Assembly: GCF_000226095.1 (NCBI RefSeq)
Contig: NC_016472.1
Span: 6,944,001 to 7,008,000, forward strand
DNA length: 64,000 nucleotides
Reading direction: 5' to 3'
Source of the DNA: Thermothelomyces thermophilus ATCC 42464
Taxonomy: Eukaryota; Ascomycota; Sordariomycetes; Sordariales; Chaetomiaceae
Shown piece by piece: positions 42,112 through 51,659 of this stretch. Within the stretch, counting starts at the first letter, position 1; each line of letters starts with the position of its first letter. Position numbers and translations under genes: made by a program. Below the pieces are notes generated by a model. It was given only the letters and a program-made list of their open reading frames with translations, had not been told where the DNA came from and searched no databases.

Positions 42112-45100
42112 CGCCCGCGCAGCGGCGAGTGGTAGCGCAGTACAGGAGGAACTGGCGCAAGAGACCACTATACCGAGACCTCCCGGCAGAAACATGGGAA
42201 ATCGCCGCAATCTTTGGACGACGGCGGCAAGACAAGCGGCTGTGGATAACAGCACAGTGGAAACAGCACGAAATGCTCGCACTAGTGGACAGTGGAGCAG
42301 AGATGAATCTGATTTCGCCGACACTTGTGAATCAGCTGCGGATACCCTGGAGAATGAAGCGGAAGCATGGCATAGTCAAAGGGCCATTTCCGACGCAATG
42401 GGTACGCAGGGAGACCGAACCGATCGACATCACTGTGGCAGGGAAGACCACAGCAGTCGTATTCAGCATCGTGGACATGGGCAACGACAAAGACATGATA
42501 TTGGGGTTACCATGGCATGAAGATTACGACCCGGACATCAGCTGGAAGAACGGTGGCCACCTGCGACCCCGAATGGAGTCGTATTCGACCAGCGAGATGG
42601 GGAGCGCGCAAGGATCGCGAGCGGACGATGCTCAGAGAAAGGCATGTCCTACGGATCCACCGCAAGAGACGGACAGTGGCAGGCAGACCACTACGGACTC
42701 TGGAAGAAGCGGCATAACGATACCGACGTTGCGACAGGAGGAACGAGCTGAACCGCCGATAGCTGTTCTCTCCGTTGACGAATGCGGAGCACTGCAACTG
42801 GAGCAGTGGGTTGAGACAGAAGAAATCGCCAGCATCGCCATGGACGGAACCAAGTTCGCATACTACCAGAAAACCGAGAGACGGGACAAGACTGGGGAAG
42901 TACCGAAGGAATACGAAGGACACCCAGCATTCGAACCGAAGCATCTGGAAGGATTACCAGAACACGGCCCATGGGATCACGAGATCAAGCTCAAGGAAGG
43001 AGCACGACTGAAGTTCTTCAAGATTTACCACACGAGCCAGACACAGAACGAAGAACTTAAGCGATATTTGGAGGAGAACCTTCGAAGAGGACATATCCGC
43101 CCGTCGACATCGCCAGCAGGCTACCCAATCCTGTTTGTGCCCAAGAAAGACGGAAAGCTACGGTTATGTGTCGACTATCGGCAACTCAACGAACAGACCG
43201 TGAAAAATCGATACCCGTTACCGCTGATCTCACGGCTCCGAGATCAGTTGGCAGGAGCCCAATATTTCACGCGTCTTGACTTGCCATCGGCCTACAACCA
43301 CATACGGATCAAAGAAGGCGACGAGTGGAAAACGGCCTTTAGGACACCTTATGGCCACTACGAGTACCTCGTCATGCCATTTGGACTTACGAACGCGCCG
43401 GCAACGTTCCAAGCCCTGATTGATCAAGCTATCCGACCCTTTCTCGACAAATTTGCGGTATGTTATCTCGACGATATACTCATCTTCTCCAAGACGATGG
43501 ACGAACACCGGAAGCACGTAAAAGCAGTGCTGGACGCGCTGCACGCGTACAAGCTATCAGTCAACAAGGGAAAGAGCGAATTCCACGTCAGGAAAACGGT
43601 GTTTCTGGGATACGAGATATCCCCAGGACAAATCCGGATGGAACCTTCAAAGGTTGAAGCTATCAAGAATTGGCCACGACCGACGTCAGTCACGGAAGTA
43701 CGAAGCTTCATCGGATTTGCAAACTTCTACCGGATGTTCCTCAGGAACTTTGGAGCGATCGCACGACCTTTGCACGAACTTACCAAGAAGAACGCTGAAT
43801 TCCAATGGGAAGAGCAACACGAGCAGGCATTTACGCAGATTCGCGACGCCATCACCGAGGATCCAGTACTGGTACTGCCAGACCCCAAGAAGCCATTCGA
43901 GGTAGAAACGGACGCTTCAGACTACGCCATCGGAGGACAATTGGGACAACGAGACGAACAAGGGAAGCTACATCCTGTAGCCTTCTTTTCAAAGAAGCTC
44001 GATGGACCACGTCTCAATTATCCGATCCACGACAAGGAACTACTTGCGATTGTCGAAGCTTTCAAGGAATGGCGACCATACCTCAGCGGCACGATTGAAC
44101 CGGTACAAGTATATACGGATCACAAGAATTTGCGATACTTCACGACGACGAAGGAACTCAACGGACGACAAATACGATGGGCAGAATTCCTCGCGGAATT
44201 CAACTTTGAGATCCGCTACAAGAAGGGCAAAGAGAACGCACGAGCGGACATCTTAAGTCGACGAACGGATCACACGGAAGGACGAACGGGAACGACACCA
44301 CCGTTGTTCAAGGAACGGACAGACGGAACGCTGCATCACGAGACGCAGACACCCGTGGAAGATGATCCACTTGACTCGTTCCTCGAATGCTGCGCAATCT
44401 TTCGAGAAGAAAGGATCAACGAGGCACAGTATCAAGCAGCACCCGGACCAGTGGTACCTGACGGAGTAGAAGAGAAAGATGGGAAACTCTGGTACCGAGG
44501 CAAAGCGTACATCCACGACAAAGGTCAACAGCTGCGGATGATTCGAGAACTCCACGAGTCGAAACTCGGAGGACACAAAGGAGTTACGAAGACTGTCGCA
44601 CAAGTCAAGAAACACTACGACTTTCCACAGTTGACGACACGAGTTAAGGAAGTCGTACGGAACTGCGACATCTGCAATCGGAGCAAAACGGCACGACACA
44701 AGCCGTACGGGCTACTTCAGCCACTACCAACAGCTGACAAACCATGGAGTTCAGTTACGATGGACTTCATTACGAAGCTGCCAGAATCCAAGGACACGGC
44801 CACAGGAGTGACCTACGACAGTATTCTTACTGTAGTAGATCGCCTGACTAAGTGGGCATACTTCTTTCCCTACAAGGAGTCCTGGACAGCGGAACAGTTG
44901 GCAGACGTGATCTATCGGCAAGTTGCATCAGTGCATGCTTGGCCGCAAGAATGGATCACCGACAGAGACACCAAGTTCGCATCGAAGTTCTGGCAAGCGT
45001 TAATGCAACGATTGGGCGTTAACAGCAAGCTGTCAACGGCATATCACCCACAGACTGACGGACAAACGGAGCGACTAAACCAAGTTGTTGAGCAGTACCT

Positions 45101-45929
45101 CCGCTCTTACGTCAACTACCAGCAAAACGACTGGGTCATGCTGTTACCAACAGCACAACTCGCCTACAACACGACGCCGACAGAAACGACCAAAGTCACA
45201 CCGTTCTTCGCGAACTACGGATATGAAGCAGACCTTAGGCAAGGACCAGAGGTCACAGTGCCAAGAGCAGCAGTCAAAGCAGAACAGATGCACGCACTGC
45301 ACGAGAAGCTCAAGAAGGAACTCGAGTTTGTCAAGACCAGAATGAAGAACTACTACGACAAACACAGGCTCGAGGGACCTCGCCTAGAGAGGGGAGATAA
45401 AGTCTACCTGATCGCACGAAACTTACGAACCAAACGACCAAGCACGAAGCTGGACTTCAAGAAGGTCGGACCCTTCGTTATCAAAGAACGAATTTCGACA
45501 TCCAACTACCGACTATCGTTACCGTCATCTATGCGACTACGGACGGATGTTTTTCATATTTCACTTCTCGAACCAGCACCGAAGAACGCCAAAATCGCCA
45601 CGAACACCGAAGCGGAAGACGAAGAAGAAGAATGGGACGTCGAAGAAATTCTGGATTCACGCATCATCAACGGAGAACTGCAGTACCTGGTCAAATGGCT
45701 TGATTTTGGGCCAGAAGACAACTCATGGGAACCAGTTAAGAACCTGAGTTGCCCCGAGAAACTTCAGCAGTTCCACCAGAGGAACCCTGACCGACCGAAA
45801 GCGACGAACCCGAAACCAACCCGAAATCGGCCAGCAAGGACGGATCCAAAGGAACTTCAGGATACACGGCATCCCAAAGCTGTCCGAAATCGGCGGACAG
45901 GCGAGATGGGGTCGAAGAAGACGCAGTAA
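42066..45929 (+). CDS. pol: Pol polyprotein of copy B: protease, RT, RNase H, integrase, chromodomain
   Basis: Pol has no ATG at its start and should be made as a Gag-Pol fusion by -1 shifting at 42,069-42,075. Domains in order: aspartic protease (LVDSGAEMNLIS, about 42,282); reverse transcriptase with LPSAYNHIRI and catalytic YLDD (43,464); RNase H (ETDASDYAIGG, about 43,905; YTDHKNL); integrase with an HHCC zinc region (HESKLGGHKG ... CDICNRSKT, about 44,550-44,690) and catalytic DDE in MDFITKLP, TDRDTKF and TERLNQ; then GPF module (KVGPFVIKERI, about 45,464) and a C-terminal chromodomain (VEEILDSRIINGELQYLVKW, about 45,640-45,780). RT before integrase plus chromodomain makes it a Ty3/gypsy chromovirus. 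The chromodomain may direct integration to H3K9-methylated DNA. The last 50 residues are basic and overlap the antisense ORF. Confidence 0.93.
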   Translation, partial: PGKRVRALRGARKPLTPAQRRVVAQYRRNWRKRPLYRDLPAETWEIAAIFGRRRQDKRLWITAQWKQHEMLALVDSGAEMNLISPTLVNQLRIPWRMKRKHGIVKGPFPTQWVRRETEPIDITVAGKTTAVVFSIVDMGNDKDMILGLPWHEDYDPDISWKNGGHLRPRMESYSTSEMGSAQGSRADDAQRKACPTDPPQETDSGRQTTTDSGRSGITIPTLRQEERAEPPIAVLSVDECGALQLEQWVETEEIASIAMDGTKFAYYQKTERRDKTGEVPKEYEGHPAFEPKHLEGLPEHGPWDHEIKLKEGARLKFFKIYHTSQTQNEELKRYLEENLRRGHIRPSTSPAGYPILFVPKKDGKLRLCVDYRQLNEQTVKNRYPLPLISRLRDQLAGAQYFTRLDLPSAYNHIRIKEGDEWKTAFRTPYGHYEYLVMPFGLTNAPATFQALIDQAIRPFLDKFAVCYLDDILIFSKTMDEHRKHVKAVLDALHAYKLSVNKGKSEFHVRKTVFLGYEISPGQIRMEPSKVEAIKNWPRPTSVTEVRSFIGFANFYRMFLRNFGAIARPLHELTKKNAEFQWEEQHEQAFTQIRDAITEDPVLVLPDPKKPFEVETDASDYAIGGQLGQRDEQGKLHPVAFFSKKLDGPRLNYPIHDKELLAIVEAFKEWRPYLSGTIEPVQVYTDHKNLRYFTTTKELNGRQIRWAEFLAEFNFEIRYKKGKENARADILSRRTDHTEGRTGTTPPLFKERTDGTLHHETQTPVEDDPLDSFLECCAIFREERINEAQYQAAPGPVVPDGVEEKDGKLWYRGKAYIHDKGQQLRMIRELHESKLGGHKGVTKTVAQVKKHYDFPQLTTRVKEVVRNCDICNRSKTARHKPYGLLQPLPTADKPWSSVTMDFITKLPESKDTATGVTYDSILTVVDRLTKWAYFFPYKESWTAEQLADVIYRQVASVHAWPQEWITDRDTKFASKFWQALMQRLGVNSKLSTAYHPQTDGQTERLNQVVEQYLRSYVNYQQNDWVMLLPTAQLAYNTTPTETTKVTPFFANYGYEADLRQGPEVTVPRAAVKAEQMHALHEKLKKELEFVKTRMKNYYDKHRLEGPRLERGDKVYLIARNLRTKRPSTKLDFKKVGPFVIKERISTSNYRLSLPSSMRLRTDVFHISLLEPAPKNAKIATNTEAEDEEEEWDVEEILDSRIINGELQYLVKWLDFGPEDNSWEPVKNLSCPEKLQQFHQRNPDRPKATNPKPTRNRPARTDPKELQDTRHPKAVRNRRTGEMGSKKTQ
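42069..42099 (+). promoter_or_regulatory. Programmed -1 ribosomal frameshift signal (gag-pol)
   Basis: Slippery heptamer GGGAAAC at 42,069-42,075, placed exactly as G GGA AAC relative to gag codons. A 6 nt spacer GGGTCA leads to a hairpin: GGGCCC (42,082-42,087), loop TTCGAG, GGGCCC (42,094-42,099). Gag (frame of 39,850) overlaps the Pol frame, open from 42,066, until the gag stop at 42,109-42,111; a shift of -1 links them. Form and spacing match known viral -1 sites. Confidence 0.85.
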
Positions 45930-46374
45930 CCCCAGAAGCTTCCGCTGCCACCGCCGCCGCAGCCTCCTCACGTTCCACTCGCTCCAACTCCTCCACACTG
46001 TCGATACCCCGAGCGATAGCCCTCATCATCTTCTCAAACCACATTCGCTTCTGTTTCCGGAGACGAAGGACCCGCTCCTCAGCAGCCATAAGCTCATCCT
46101 CAAGTTTTTGATGCTGAGCCGCAATAGACCGAAGCTGAGCAGGAGAAACGCCAAGAACGTCACAATTCGAACGCTTGTTGCGAACGCACTCTGCGCATCG
46201 AGAAGAATCGCTTTTCGAAACCTCGCACGAACTAAGGCCTTTGGACTCGCACGGCGTACAAGGACGCATCGTTAAAAGATTATCCGAGGAGAGAATCGCG
46301 GCCAGGAGATGGTTGGCACGAAGAGTCGACGCAGCAGGTTTAGATTTCGACTTCTTTCTCACACGATCAGCCAT
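45736..46374 (-). CDS. Antisense cysteine-cluster/coiled-coil protein of copy B (third ORF)
   Basis: 212 residues from MADRVRKKSKSK at 46,374, on the strand opposite to gag-pol; its 3' end overlaps the last 194 nt of pol. The frame continues upstream into the LTR, but that part has no coding character. A basic start leads to six cysteines spaced C-x2-C-x7-C-x9-C-x2-C-x7-C (CTPCESKGLSSC ... CAECVRNKRSNC), close to the fungal Zn2Cys6 cluster. A coiled-coil helix follows (LEDELMAAEERVLRLRKQKR, FEKMMRAIARGIDSVEELER), then an alanine- and serine-rich tail. Similar six-cysteine plus coil proteins are often annotated as hypotheticals in ascomycetes. It is present as a relic in copy A. Function unknown; DNA or nucleoprotein binding is a guess. 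Confidence 0.7.
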   Translation of the reverse strand: MADRVRKKSKSKPAASTLRANHLLAAILSSDNLLTMRPCTPCESKGLSSCEVSKSDSSRCAECVRNKRSNCDVLGVSPAQLRSIAAQHQKLEDELMAAEERVLRLRKQKRMWFEKMMRAIARGIDSVEELERVEREEAAAAVAAEASGVTASSSTPSRLSADFGQLWDAVYPEVPLDPSLLADFGLVSGSSLSVGQGSSGGTAEVSRGNSGS

Positions 46375-46506
46375 CTCGACAACATCGTGGGAAGGCAAAG
46401 GAAGGAAGAAACTGGGAAACGCAATTACGTACAGACAGGGGATGATGGCGCTATTTGAAACGGACCGGAGTCTTTCGAGGACGAAAGACCTGAAGGAGGG
46501 GCATCG

Positions 46507-46919
46507 TGTCACGATTTGGCTGCATAAGGCGACCCGGCAAGGCGCACAGAACCAATCAGGAACCACAAGACCTAAGGACCAATCAGGAAGTGATCGCAGT
46601 GATCGCACTTCGATCAAGACGAGCACTTGGGTAACGATCGCAGGATCGCAGCAGCGATCGCACGATCAAGACTCAAGGGGGAAAGGACAAGGAAATTGTA
46701 TATAGTCACTCGTTCTGGCGAACTCTGGGAGTTCACCAGTGGTAACAATCACAATCACAGTACTCATACCAAGCATTGCTGATTACTGTGAGAGACAACT
46801 CTAAGTGTTGTTGTGAACCCTTTGGCTTCACCGAATCCCTCAGACGACCTGCCTGCTTGTCCCGCTCACCCACCTCCGTCTGGACCCTTTCAGAAGCAGT
46901 CTGAGTTGGGTTCGTCACA
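46507..46919 (+). repeat. 3' LTR of copy B
   Basis: 413 bp, TGTCACGATT to TTCGTCACA, no difference to the 5' LTR seen by eye. Followed by the target duplication TAGAT. Confidence 0.95.
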
Positions 46920-46924
46920 TAGAT

Positions 46925-49740
46925 CCGTAAGATATACCTTTCCTTGAGCATTGTCTGCTCGCGATCTTTGCGTACTTCCTATCTTGCTAGTCGAATACAA
47001 CTCCGTTTAGGGTTATAAGTGGCTACTATTCTTCTAGCTAATATCTAGGTTGTAATCTTTATACTATAGTAACCTTAATATTATATCTTTATCGTTACCT
47101 ATGTCTACAATACTAAATATAACTACTATAGTCTTCCCTACTATAGTAATGTTAATCGGTTTAGTCTCTCTATATACCTATTACGTCGGAAATGGCCCTT
47201 TGACTATGCTATACTTCCGCTTCATTCTCTAGGGTATCCGTAGCTAATTTACAAGCGTCGGCGAAATCAGGTTTATCTCTGCTCTACTATCTACTAGTAC
47301 GAGCATTTCGTACTATTTTTACTATGCTATTATCTATAATCGCTTGTCTTACTACTGTCGTCTAAAGATTGTAGCGATTTCCTATATTTCTGCTAGGAGG
47401 TCTCGGTATAGTGGTCTCTTATGCTAGTTCCTCCTATACTACGCTACCACTTGCCGTTACACAGGCGTTAATAGTTTCCGGGCCCCTCGAAGGGCCCTGA
47501 CCTATTTCCCAAGTCAGTGCTAACCTCTCTAGTTATTTGGCTAATAGCGGCTTTATCGATCGTACTCATTTCCATAAGCCATTAGGTGCTTACGGCTTCC
47601 TACCATTAGGTCCGTTCTACTTTCCGTTATACGTACTATAGCTTCATCTAAAGCTCCCGAATTTGCAATTTCTTTTCGTCTACGTAATAGAGGCAGTCGT
47701 TACTCTAGCACGAGTCCTACGTGTCTCGTCTGGTTCCGTAGTACCTAGGCTAGGCTCGTCTTAGAACTATTATAATGCTTTCTAGATCGCGGGCTTCGAT
47801 CTTCTAGAGCAATTTGGCCGCTCTATTTCCTATATCATAGACCTATTCTATAGGGCGTAAGCTTCTATCCTTATTTCCTTATTAGGTCGGCTAGTGATTA
47901 TTTTTGAATTTGTCGCGGAAGTGGTATTAGTATTTGTATGCTATACACTGGAACTAGGGCACTTGCGTATATACCTTGTGTCGAGGGTATAGTCATATAG
48001 CATCGCCTAGGAGGTATTGGAATTCTTTCCTAGATCCTTCCCATTGTACGTAGATCGTAGGTACTCTAGTGCTAATATAAGAGTGTTTCTTCTAGTAGCT
48101 TTCCTACGTACGCTCGTCTTTTCTACGGTTCGTACGTATAAACTAGTATTCTAGGTTCCATATGTCGTTACTAAGTTACTAGCCGTCAAGATACTTGGTG
48201 TAGCTGTTAGGCCTATTATATATTATAGGCTGTCCTCCTTTAATGGTTTCTATAATACGTTAGAGTTCCTTTATTTCGTCCCTCATTCTATCGCTTTGCT
48301 AGGTAAGTCAAATTAAGCGTTTATCCCGTTTGTATAGTTCCATGTTAAGCCGGAAAACTTCGTTATAGTACTATTCGATTCGTTCCTAGAGGAATAGAAT
48401 ATTAGGTCTAGGTCTTTCGATTCCTTAGGTGTCGGTCGTCTACGATCTATCCTGCCTCTACGTGACTATGAAACCCTACTGCCTTAAGGCTAGGAGAATC
48501 GAAACTAGCGGTGTATATTCTCCTACTATGTCCTATTTAGCAAGACCTATCTCTAGGTTTATAGTGACCAGTTCGGAGTATAGTGCTTGTTTATCTTTAT
48601 TATTACCGTCGTATCTAAGACTATCTGTATTACTGCCCTTGTCTTTGTAGCTCGTGGCTACTACTTTGGTGACGTTCTTAGTAGTTTTGTCGATGTCTAT
48701 GATTTCTTTTCTAGGGACTAGCTTCTACTCTTTCTTTAGGCTTTAGCATTCTTGCTTATAGTGCCCTTTCTTTCTGTAGTTATAGTAGGTAACATTAGAC
48801 TTGTCTTTGGTCGTCTTCTTCCGGTCCTGCTTTTACGCTATATCTATAACTATAGCTCTAGGGTACATCCCGTATGAAGTACTAACGTACGTTCGCTTTT
48901 TCTTGTCGTTGGCCTTGACTATGGTTCTGTTTATTTGACCTTGTTTTTACTACTCTTGTATATAGAGTCAATTATCGATCCTAATAGCCTATATAATATA
49001 TTTGTCTAGAGTCTTAGGCCAATTATACTTATATAGCTTATCTTTAACCTTTTCCTTTAGGCTATTATAGAACAATTGTATCAATGCTTTATTATTAAGC
49101 TAAGACTTGAGTATATCTTGTCTAAACTATATAATATAGGAGGCTACTAACTTAGTCTATCGGAGATTAGCAAGTCTTTCTTATATATAAATCTTCTTGT
49201 CTTTGTCGCCAAAAACTTTCTAAAGCTCTTCTTCGAAACGGTCGTAAGATCGGAAGACTACCTATATAAACACGTCTCGATCGTCTTCGTCTTCCTCTAT
49301 AAGATAGTCGTTCTATATAGGCTTGAACTATCTAAGTACCTTGCCCTCTAGTCTTATAGCTATATAAAGGACTTTAGCTTTATCGTCTAGAAACTTGTCG
49401 TTATTAAGCTAGAAGTAGGATCGGAGGTTTGTTAGGAATCCTATAAGATCCTCTTTAGTTCCTCTATATTTGCTAGGTAGTTCAATCTTGATGCGCTTCG
49501 CTTTGGCGCCCTCGAGTGCCTCGATTTTGGCGTAGGCCTTGTTAACTAACTTCTATAAGTACTTTTCGCGGTTCTCGAGTTCCTTGATTCGAGCTTGAGC
49601 AGCCTTGTCTCTCTAGTCTAACTCCTAGATCTGCTGCTAGAGTTAACTAAGCTAAGTAAGCAGCTATTTGGCTGTGACGTTAGTAGCTATGTCGATGTCG
49701 AGGTCGAAGTCACCTCCGTTCTGAACCATAATAGAACAAA
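46925..49740 (-). pseudogene. Degraded protease end of pol plus gag of copy A, part 2
   Basis: Continuation of copy A beyond copy B: protease relic, the frameshift region (GGGAAAT on the minus strand at 47,510-47,504 with the GGGCCC hairpin intact), and gag back to its start near 49,729 (complement of CCATAATAGAAC). Many RIP stops. Confidence 0.82.
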
Positions 49741-49756
49741 GGGAGTGGTAATAACG

Positions 49757-50190
49757 TATGACGAACCTAACTTAGACTTCTTCTAAAAGGGTCTAGACGG
49801 AGGTAGATTGAGCGTGACAAGTAGGCAGGTCGTCTAAGGGATTTGGTAAAGCCAAAGGGTTTATAATAATACTAGAGTTATCTCTTATAGTAATTAGCAA
49901 TGCTTGGTGTGAGTACTGTGATTGTGATTGTTACTACTGGTAAACTCCTAGAGTTTACTAGAACGAGTGACTAGCTATCTAATATACTTGTCTGGTTTCC
50001 TTATTCCTAAGTGTTCTCCCCTAGATTCTGATTGTATAATCGCTACTACGATCCTTCGATCATTGTTCGGGTGCTTGCCTTGATCGAAGTGCGATTACTG
50101 CGATTACTTCCTGATTGGTCCTTAGGTCTTGTGGTTCCTAATTGGTTCCGTGTGCCTTGTCAGGTCGCCTTATATGGTCGAATCGTGACA
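49757..50190 (-). repeat. 5' LTR of copy A
   Basis: 434 bp, minus orientation, matching the other copy A LTR in length. Starts TATGACGAACC (RIP form of TGTGACG) and ends GTGACA directly before the CTACT target duplication. Confidence 0.86.
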
Positions 50191-50717
50191 CTACTACTAT
50201 ATAATAGAAGGATACTATATGCCTAAAAATAGCCCTAAATAAGCCGTGTTAGTATATTAACGATCTTACTCGTGTTCCTACTAACTAGCAAGACCTATAT
50301 AACTACCTGTTAGGATAACAGTTTAAAGATATAGCTTATAAGAAGATATATAACTTAGAGAGCAAGGGAACATAGAAGATCGTACCACGCAAACAGGCAA
50401 AAGCGCGACCTATCCCCTTAAAATAGGTCTTCGTATATAAGTTTAATAAGGACGGTTTCTTAGGAAAATACAAAGCAAGGATCTATATACAAAGAGATCT
50501 ATAAGACATTAACTTAGTAGAAAGTATATATGTAGCTACTCTAGTAGTATATTTATTCTATATAATAATAGTAATCATTATATACTTTAACTTAGAAGTT
50601 AAGTAGTTTAATATAGTATAAGCGTTCCTTAATACCAAATAACCGGAAGACAATCCTATTGTCTACAAATTACTAGAAGGATTTAAGTAGCTAGGGAAAT
50701 ATATAGAGTTGCAAAGA
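50191..50717 (+). mobile_element. Ty1/copia retrotransposon, right part (reverse transcriptase)
   Basis: After the CTACT duplication the copia frame resumes with reverse transcriptase text: KQAKARPIPLK, VFVYKFNKDGFLGKYKARI and PEDNPIVYKLLEGFK, again with RIP stops. It is cut off at 50,717 by the LTR of element X. Together with 31,369-35,142 this is one element split by copy A. Confidence 0.78.
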
Positions 50718-51076
50718 TGTTACAAACGCAAGCCAACCCGCGCCTACGGCCGGGCCACAGCAGCTAGAAGGCCTACGCCCAGGCACCAATAGGCATAACC
50801 CTACTATAACGGGCACGATCAGGGCACGGCTAGGGAAAGGGGATAGCCGATCCGTAATATAAGATATATCTATTAGCCTATAGATCCGAAAGGGAGGTTT
50901 TCCTCCCTAAGGATTAGTCTATATAATTACAATTTGAGTAGGATAAGAATAGGTAGCTATTAACCCTAAAACGATTAACTCTCCCTACTCCTATGATTAA
51001 TGCGAACCTGCTTAGAAAGGCCTTCGTAATAATACTACCTCTCTTGATAACTAGCCTAATAGTAGGCTGCCGTAAC
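50718..51076 (+). repeat. 5' LTR of a further retroelement X
   Basis: About 359 bp bounded by the perfect inverted hexamers TGTTAC and GTAACA. It replaces the copia sequence at 50,718. After it comes GTTTCTAATCC, a possible primer-binding site. Less RIP-marked in its first 100 bp. Confidence 0.6.
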
Positions 51077-51659
51077 AGTTTCTAATCCTTCCTACCCTTT
51101 ATTAATCGAGATGGTATTATCATTTAGTCGTTTAATGCCTATAGGACTAGAGGAAGAACCTTTAAGCTAAAGCGAGACCCTTTTAGCCTAGTATTAGCTA
51201 CGAAACTATTCTAAACCCCTTCTTTATATCCCGATACCCCCTAACTCGGAGCCTTTAATATAAGGCCCTAACCGTAAAGAGCTTGTCTAGAATTTAGAAG
51301 GCTAGGTTAAGGAGCTAGAAAGGCTATAATAGCTATAAGACTAGGAAAAATTTCTACTAGAAAAGCTAGGATTACTAGACTATATAAAGGCCTTAAAACG
51401 ACCTTAATTACCTACTAAATCTTCTAATTCTAATGATTTAGAATACTATTCTAAAGCTATTAAGGTTATTAATCTAATTTAATTTACTAATATAATAACC
51501 TATTAGTAATAGTAAGAGTAGCTTTAAGATTTATAATATACTTTTTAAGGAAACCTTAAGTAGTTTAAAACATTATAGAATCGTATTCTATTTATACTTA
51601 ATTATATAGACAAGTAACCCTAAAACCGCTAATATAACTATTATTGGAATATACTATCT
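51077..51659 (+). mobile_element. Internal start of element X (gag-like), RIP-degraded, cut by copy F
   Basis: Plus-strand translation shows gag-like fragments with many stops, for example a segment containing NRILFTLNYIDK near 51,580. The element is truncated at 51,659 where copy F begins. The remainder is not in the window or not recognised. Family beyond LTR retrotransposon is uncertain. Confidence 0.5.

Larger units (their letters stand above)
39410..46919 (+). mobile_element. Intact Ty3/gypsy chromovirus, copy B (7,510 bp)
   Basis: Complete element with two 413 bp LTRs that read the same base for base by eye, flanked by a 5 bp target duplication TAGAT (39,405-39,409 and 46,920-46,924). 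It contains Gag, a -1 frameshift signal, Pol with chromodomain, and an antisense ORF. None of the long ORFs has an internal stop, and no RIP signature is visible, although everything around it is RIP-mutated. It sits inside the pol of copy A in opposite orientation. Identical LTRs and open ORFs indicate insertion after the last round of RIP; it may still be active. Confidence 0.95.
35143..50190 (-). mobile_element. Ty3/gypsy chromovirus copy A, RIP-degraded, split by copy B
   Basis: A minus-strand relative of copy B. Own length is 7,533 bp once the nested 7,515 bp (copy B plus one target duplication) is removed. The element is bounded by TGTGACG at 35,143 and GTGACA at 50,190 and flanked on both sides by CTACT (35,138-35,142; 50,191-50,195). 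The target is a copia element. Alignment by eye to copy B shows almost only C-to-T and G-to-A changes, mostly in CpA/TpG context, with TAA/TAG stops in every former ORF. Pol relics occupy about 36,250-39,409 and 46,925-47,460, gag relics about 47,461-49,740. Confidence 0.9.

Noticed and set aside
46375-46626. N-terminal extension of the antisense ORF into the 3' LTR
   Set aside because: The added residues are encoded by LTR DNA and repeat in unrelated frames of other LTRs; the MADRV methionine at 46,374 is the likelier start.
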